Shown here: positions 62,535-64,000 of the stretch, piece after piece | Numbering within the stretch: position 1 is the first letter of the stretch | Layout: each line of letters begins with the position of its first letter | DNA from: Isoetes taiwanensis | Lineage: Eukaryota; Streptophyta; Lycopodiopsida; Isoetales; Isoetaceae | DNA: 64,000 nucleotides | Direction: 5' to 3' | NCBI GenBank assembly: GCA_021234155.1 | Contig: JAJEKV010000289.1 | Coordinates: 1 to 64,000, forward strand | The notes under the pieces: generated by a model | The model's input: the letters and a program-made list of their open reading frames with translations, nothing else | What the model was told of the DNA's origin: nothing | Databases searched by the model: none | Translations under genes and position numbers: made by a program

Positions 62535-64000
62535 TCAGGTGCAAAGTGAACCTTTTTTCGTCCTCATGAGGAATGGTGTCAGCTGCAAAGGCGGGTTGCG
62601 TGCCATTGAATAATGGTCAAAGGGCGTGATGCCTTGATGCGGCGTGAAACTAAACCAACCCAATTTGCCAATTTGGATTTGGAGGATTAAGTGCTGAAAA
62701 ATTTCCTCTTGTGCTTGTTGATCGGTGAGGTTGATTTCTTTGGAGCTGGTTGATAAGCGTGATTCTTTGGCTCTTGGTGGCTTCTTAAGAACTGGTCTCG
62801 GGCCTTGTTTGCCATTAGCAATCGAGTTGGTAAGCGTGTGGCGGACCGATGTAATTACGATTTGTGCCGGGAAAGGCGTGTACGAACTTGTGGAAGTTGA
62901 GGACGCGCCGTGGTGGTATGACCCCATTCTTGGCGGTGATAACGAGCTTTAGAAGGATCAAAAGGAGGGCGTTGGTTGGATCCCGTGGTTGCTCATTCTT
63001 GATAGAGTTGCGTGGGCTGCACTTTTGAAGTGGTGGGCTGGCGATAGTGCGATTATTCTTTGAGGTGTGGTTTGCACTTGATAAACCATTTTGTTGCGGA
63101 GCGGTGTGGGATGAGTCGCGAGTGCACTCTTAGGTGGCATGATTGCACATGTTGCATCGCTTGCAATGGCGGGCCATTGGTGGAGTTGCACTCATTTGCC
63201 AAATGGCCTTGGTATTTGCAAATATGGCACATTTGGCTTTGTGGATTAAGCGTGTTGGCTGAGCGGCCGTTTGTGGAACCATGGCGAGGTGGAATGAGCG
63301 GGAGCTCTTGAAGAACCCACGCCTCGGGGAGAAACATTGGGTGAGTGATTGACAAGGTCGATGCTTTGCTCAAAGTCTTGGGGCCTTGGTATTGATCATG
63401 AAGTCGAATAATTTGGAGGAAGTCCTTGGAGAAACCGGACCAAAATCGGCTCACGTGTGGGGTACTCCTTGAGCTTACTTAGCGAGAATGTGAAGTCGAT
63501 CCATAAAATCCGGGCGGACTCTCAGTGGGCTCTTGTTGAAGTTCATTGAGTTGCTTGAGATGAAGTTGATCATCATCCGTGGTGCCATAATGAGGCAGAA
63601 AAGCAGTTCTCATTTGGACCAGTCTTGTTTCCAATGGCTTTTGTTGGACATGAGCCATTGATGAGGGAAAACCCGCGGGGTGGTGGAAAAAGATGTGGAA
63701 TTCCCAGTTGAGTTGCGCGCATGACCATTTAGGACAACTAGAGCCTCAAATTCTTCCATGTGGGCACGAGCACTTTGGTCTAACGGTTTGCCTTTCGTGT
63801 TGCCAAAGGTGGGATAAGTCGGTTCAGTGCGAAAGGTAGATGTGAAAGTCTTGGGCTGGGCACGAGAACGATATAGTGAGGATATTGAGGTTGAGTTGGA
63901 TGTGGCATGGTGCGGAAGGACCACGATGAAGAAGGGTGGCGGTGGTTGGCTGAAGTGGCTGGAGCATTGGTTTTGAGATCTGTGGGTTATAAGAGGAAGG
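62535..64000 (-). pseudogene. Element C gag with zinc knuckles
   Basis: TYPTFGNTKGKPLDQSARAH, FEALVVLNGHAR and HQWLMSNKSHWKQD mark the capsid part (63,610-63,924). QMCHICKYQGHLANECNSTN is an intact CX2CX4HX4C knuckle near 63,220. A second knuckle follows out of frame. YxxGASSTSTSSYTPF near 62,900 lies after the third. The N-terminus is outside the window. Confidence 0.8.

Larger units (their letters stand above)
54050..64000 (-). mobile_element. Element C: Athila/Tat-like retrotransposon, 5' end outside window
   Basis: Minus-strand copy of the same family as B with the order (high to low coordinates) gag, protease, RT, RNase H, integrase, antisense ORF, extra sense gene, polypurine tract, 3' LTR. 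The 5' LTR and gag start lie beyond base 64,000. It is frameshifted throughout, but several short blocks are better preserved than in B. Confidence 0.9.

Overview
This is land-plant nuclear DNA. The only intact single-copy gene start is the 5' part of a LEUNIG-type co-repressor gene (minus strand, about 0.1-0.9 kb), with plant-type introns. A decayed PLS-class PPR gene and a large load of old, frameshifted LTR retrotransposons point to a big, repeat-rich plant genome. A fern, lycophyte or gymnosperm seems likelier than a compact angiosperm genome, but that is inference.

Layout: 0-1.1 kb is the LEUNIG start. 1.3-8 kb holds foldbacks, a 60-bp duplication, a Ty3 RT scrap, a TTCTAGAA-rich (heat-shock-element-like) block ending in a TATA box, an ~80-bp tandem array, and a degenerate coding array of 27-residue charged repeats. 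8.3-11.4 kb is a decayed minus-strand chromovirus-like pol capped by an LTR. 11.5-18.5 kb has a 57-bp triplication, an inverted repeat and the PPR pseudogene. 18.6-22.9 kb is a truncated Athila/Tat-like element (A). 23-29 kb is mostly non-coding, with a coding remnant, a GATA microsatellite, a duplicated segment and SINE-like pieces. 29.3-34.7 kb contains minus-strand retroelement parts: a diverged histone-H3-fold ORF just behind a primer binding site, two abutting LTRs, and a gag-integrase deletion derivative. 34.8-36.2 kb has unclassified ORFs. 36,503-47,492 is a complete LTR element (B) with a 5-bp target duplication, nested in a motif-rich spacer. 47.5-54 kb has a second, broken histone-H3 relic, a purine tract and an array of palindromes. 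54,050-64,000 is most of a related minus-strand element (C), whose 5' LTR lies outside the window.

A, B and C are one family. The order is LTR, gag with CCHC knuckles, protease with an Asp-Gly-Gly-Ser core, RT with an FQDD active site, RNase H and integrase. B and C then both carry about 3.5 kb of extra sequence: an antisense ORF, followed by a long sense reading region with a conserved N-terminal domain, Pro/Ser/Thr linker, coiled coil and C-terminal region.

The most unusual signal is the pair of histone H3-like sequences. The first (29.56-29.91 kb) is uninterrupted, aligns without gaps across the histone fold, and sits where gag would be in an element with a recognisable PBS. The second (48.62-48.96 kb) is closer to ordinary H3 but broken. 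Element C has inserted into a PBS-like site of the same type upstream of it. This suggests an LTR retroelement lineage that carries a histone H3 domain. No database search was possible, so family names rest on recognised motifs only.
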